Shown here: piece after piece, positions 5,520-6,931 of the stretch | How positions within the stretch are numbered: position 1 is the first letter of the stretch | How the letters are laid out: every line of letters begins with the position of its first letter | Assembly (NCBI GenBank): GCA_937914895.1 | Contig: CALGIL010000077.1 | Location: forward strand, 1-6,931 | Origin: an uncultured Angelakisella sp. | Lineage (GTDB): Bacteria; Bacillota; Clostridia; Oscillospirales; Ruminococcaceae | Direction of reading: 5' to 3' | Length of the DNA: 6,931 bases | The notes under the pieces: generated by a model | Seen by the model: only the letters and a program-made list of their open reading frames with translations | Told to the model about the DNA's origin: nothing | Database searches by the model: none | Made by a program: the position numbers and the translations under genes

Positions 5520-5538
5520 AACGCCCCGCCGGTCCGGT

Positions 5539-5566
5539 CCCCGGGGGAGCCTCCGCTCCCCCGGGG
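5539..5566 (+). promoter_or_regulatory. Strong hairpin 20 bases after the binding-protein gene
   Basis: This is a perfect 11-bp GC-rich inverted repeat: CCCCGGGGGAG (5539-5549) with CTCCCCCGGGG (5556-5566) around the six-base loop CCTCCG. The sequence after it is GC-rich with no U-run, so it is not a classical intrinsic terminator. It could act as a 3' stabiliser against exonucleases or a partial block to transcription into the ATPase genes. Confidence 0.75.
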
Positions 5567-5586
5567 CCGCGCCGGGCCCCTGCCCC

Positions 5587-5646
5587 GTGTGTTTTAAGCC
5601 CTGCCCTTTCCTCCCCCCGGGGGGAAGGGCGGCGCTTAGAACACAC
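5587..5646 (+). promoter_or_regulatory. Long stem-loop between binding-protein and ATPase genes
   Basis: The outer stem GTGTGTTTTAAGC (5587-5599) pairs with GCTTAGAACACAC (5634-5646) over 13 positions with one G-U pair. It continues inward through CC/GG and GCCCTT-t-CC (5603-5611) with GGAAGGGC (5623-5630), small bulges interrupting, around a C/G-rich loop. That gives about 23 pairs in 60 bases. TTTTT at 5655-5659 is nine bases past the stem, directly before the AGGAGG site of the ATPase gene. A role in mRNA processing or partial termination is inferred from position and strength. Confidence 0.72.
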
Positions 5647-5672
5647 CCACCCGCTTTTTAGGAGGAGTTCCC

Positions 5673-6644
5673 ATGGGGAAAAAAGTACTTGAGGTCAAGG
5701 ATCTGGTGGCCACCTTCCGGATCGACAAAAAGGAATACGAGGTGCTGCGCGGCATCTCCTTCGACATTGAGGAAAACGAGACCCTGTGCATGGTGGGCGA
5801 GTCGGGCTGCGGCAAAAGCGTTACCACCCTTGCCATTATGGACCTGATGCCAAACAACGGGCGGGTGGTCTCCGGCAGCATTAAGCTGGACGGCCAGGAG
5901 CTGACCGCCCTGTCCCCCAAGGAGCGCAACGCCCTGCGGGGCAAGCGCATGGGCATGATTTTTCAGGAACCCATGACCGCCCTGAACCCCCTGTTGACCA
6001 TCGGCCGCCAGATGACCGAGGGGCTTATGCTCCACCTGGGCATGAGCAGGCAGGAGGCCCGGGACACCGCCGTTTCCTACCTTACCCGGGTGGGCGTTGC
6101 CAACCCGGAGGACCGGCTGCGCCAGTTCCCCTTCCAGCTCAGCGGCGGGCTGCGCCAGCGGATCATGATCGCCATGGTCATGGCCGTCCAGCCCAGCCTG
6201 CTGATTGCGGACGAACCCACCACCGCCCTGGACGTAACCATTCAAAAGCAGGTGCTGGTGCTGCTGAACAAGCTGAAAAAGGATGTGAGCACCGGCATTC
6301 TCTTTATCACCCACGACCTGGGGGTGGTGGCCGAGATCGCCGACCGGGTCATCATTCTTTACTCCGGGCGCAAGGTGGAGGAGGGACGGATCGAGTCCAT
6401 TTTTGAAAACCCCCTGCATCCCTACACCGTGGGCCTGATGAACGCCGTGCCCGACGTGGAGGCGGAGGAGTTTGTCATCCAGCCCATTCCCGGCACCTTT
6501 CCCAACATCACCGAGGCCATTGGCGGCTGCCACCCCCGCTGCCCCTACGCCCACGACCGCTGCCGCACCGAAATCCCCGCCCAGCGGGAGATTGAGCCGG
6601 GCCATTTCGTCTGCTGCCACAAGGTGGAGGAGGAGCACACATGA
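5673..6644 (+). CDS. dppD: Peptide-type ABC transporter ATPase, DppD/OppD family
   Basis: This encodes a 323-residue cytoplasmic ATPase, the family's usual length. ATG 5673 has AGGAGG (5660-5665) seven bases upstream. Motifs in order: Walker A GESGCGKS (42-49), Q-loop Gln98 in IFQEP, ABC signature LSGGLRQR (156-163; Leu where Met is commonest), Walker B LLIADEP (176-182, catalytic Glu181), D-loop ALDV and H-loop His214 in FITHD. The C-terminal oligopeptide domain begins at [16 protein letters not shown] and ends with a cysteine set: [14 protein letters not shown] then GHFVCCHK. These cysteines correspond to those reported to bind an iron-sulfur cluster in some D-type ATPases. Here the first two are spaced CX3C instead of the usual CX5C. 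The product should drive the BC permeases with the F ATPase, whose start overlaps this stop (ATGA). Confidence 0.95.
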   Translation: MGKKVLEVKDLVATFRIDKKEYEVLRGISFDIEENETLCMVGESGCGKSVTTLAIMDLMPNNGRVVSGSIKLDGQELTALSPKERNALRGKRMGMIFQEPMTALNPLLTIGRQMTEGLMLHLGMSRQEARDTAVSYLTRVGVANPEDRLRQFPFQLSGGLRQRIMIAMVMAVQPSLLIADEPTTALDVTIQKQVLVLLNKLKKDVSTGILFITHDLGVVAEIADRVIILYSGRKVEEGRIESIFENPLHPYTVGLMNAVPDVEAEEFVIQPIPGTFPNITEAIGGCHPRCPYAHDRCRTEIPAQREIEPGHFVCCHKVEEEHT

Positions 6645-6931
6645 GTGACGAAAAAAAGGTGCTTCTGGAGCTTAAGAAGCTGAAAAAATACTTTCCCGTC
6701 CGCCGGGGCGTCAGTGTCAAGGCCCTGGAGGACGTGTCCTTCTCCCTGTACGAAGGGGAGAAGTTTGGCGTGGTGGGCGAGTCGGGCTGCGGCAAGTCCA
6801 CCCTGGGCCGCGTCATCCTGCAGCTGTACCCCCAGACCAGCGGCGCGTGCATCTACTATGGCCGCACCCTGGACGAAATGTGCCCCAAGTACCTGGCCAG
6901 GGAGGTGGCCGGCCTGCTGGATTACCAGCGC
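6641..6931 (+). CDS. dppF: Peptide-type ABC transporter ATPase, DppF/OppF family (partial, runs off window end)
   Basis: The first 97 codons are visible; F-type ATPases are usually about 310-340 residues. The N-terminus contains LKKLKKYFPVRRG (residues 11-23), the K-YFP-hydrophobic-R-x-G signature that distinguishes F from D subunits. It then has VKALEDVSFSLYEGEKFGVV and Walker [10 protein letters not shown] (46-54). The Q-loop is just out of view or at the very end (LLDYQR, where IFQ(D/E)P would be usual, probably a shifted segment). The ATG overlaps the dppD stop as ATGA, and a GGAGGAGGAG run inside the dppD end (6626-6635) serves as ribosome binding site, so translation is coupled. It forms the ATPase pair with DppD. 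Confidence 0.92.
   Translation, partial: MSDEKKVLLELKKLKKYFPVRRGVSVKALEDVSFSLYEGEKFGVVGESGCGKSTLGRVILQLYPQTSGACIYYGRTLDEMCPKYLAREVAGLLDYQR

Noticed and set aside
5539..5566. Intrinsic terminator ending the operon after the binding protein
   Set aside because: The stem is strong but is followed by GC-rich sequence with no U-run. The D and F ATPase genes that complete the transporter lie directly downstream, so at most partial termination is likely.
5658..6638. Minus-strand open frame of 326 codons opposite dppD
   Set aside because: It is an antisense shadow. The plus strand holds all ABC ATPase motifs in order.

Overview
The window is about 6.9 kb of GC-rich bacterial DNA. It has strong AGGAGG-type ribosome binding sites, tightly packed genes and a lipoprotein signal peptide with a classical lipobox. 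The protein set (ArsC/Spx-like, MmcQ/YjbR, DUF523, a small basic protein of a type I remember from clostridia, and a dpp/opp-type transporter) suggests a Gram-positive clostridial bacterium, most plausibly a gut Oscillospiraceae/Eubacteriales member. This placement rests on style and protein resemblance only; no rRNA or other phylogenetic marker is present.

Layout. (1) Bases 1-397 hold two diverged copies of a non-coding repeat of about 170-185 bp built from several hairpins, including a perfect 22-bp palindrome in the first copy. (2) On the minus strand, 558-295 encodes a small Lys/Arg-rich protein with its own promoter and an excellent RBS. Its last ~30 codons and its stop codon come from repeat copy B. 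(3) Divergent from it, 674-1655 is a three-gene set read on the plus strand: an ArsC/Spx-like thioredoxin-fold protein, an MmcQ/YjbR protein and a DUF523 protein. They are joined by GTGA and ATGA stop/start overlaps. The DUF523 gene appears to carry an internal in-frame deletion that removes its central SPSCG region. A rho-independent terminator at about 1690-1731 closes the unit. (4) A promoter with an exact TATAAT -10 box (1848-1876) and a leader hairpin precede a peptide-type ABC importer operon from 1945 to the window end. Its order is permease B, permease C, substrate-binding lipoprotein A, ATPase D, ATPase F; the last gene runs off the end.

How it works together. The lipoprotein captures the substrate (probably small peptides) outside the membrane, the two permeases form the channel, and the two ATPases power uptake. 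The binding-protein cistron is bracketed by strong stem-loops on both sides (3839-3895 and 5539-5646). This is the arrangement expected if that mRNA segment is processed or stabilised separately to give excess binding protein.

I see no phage, CRISPR, transposase or defence genes. The points most worth a second look are the repeat family and its capture by a small gene, the deleted DUF523 gene, and the hairpin-bracketed binding-protein cistron.
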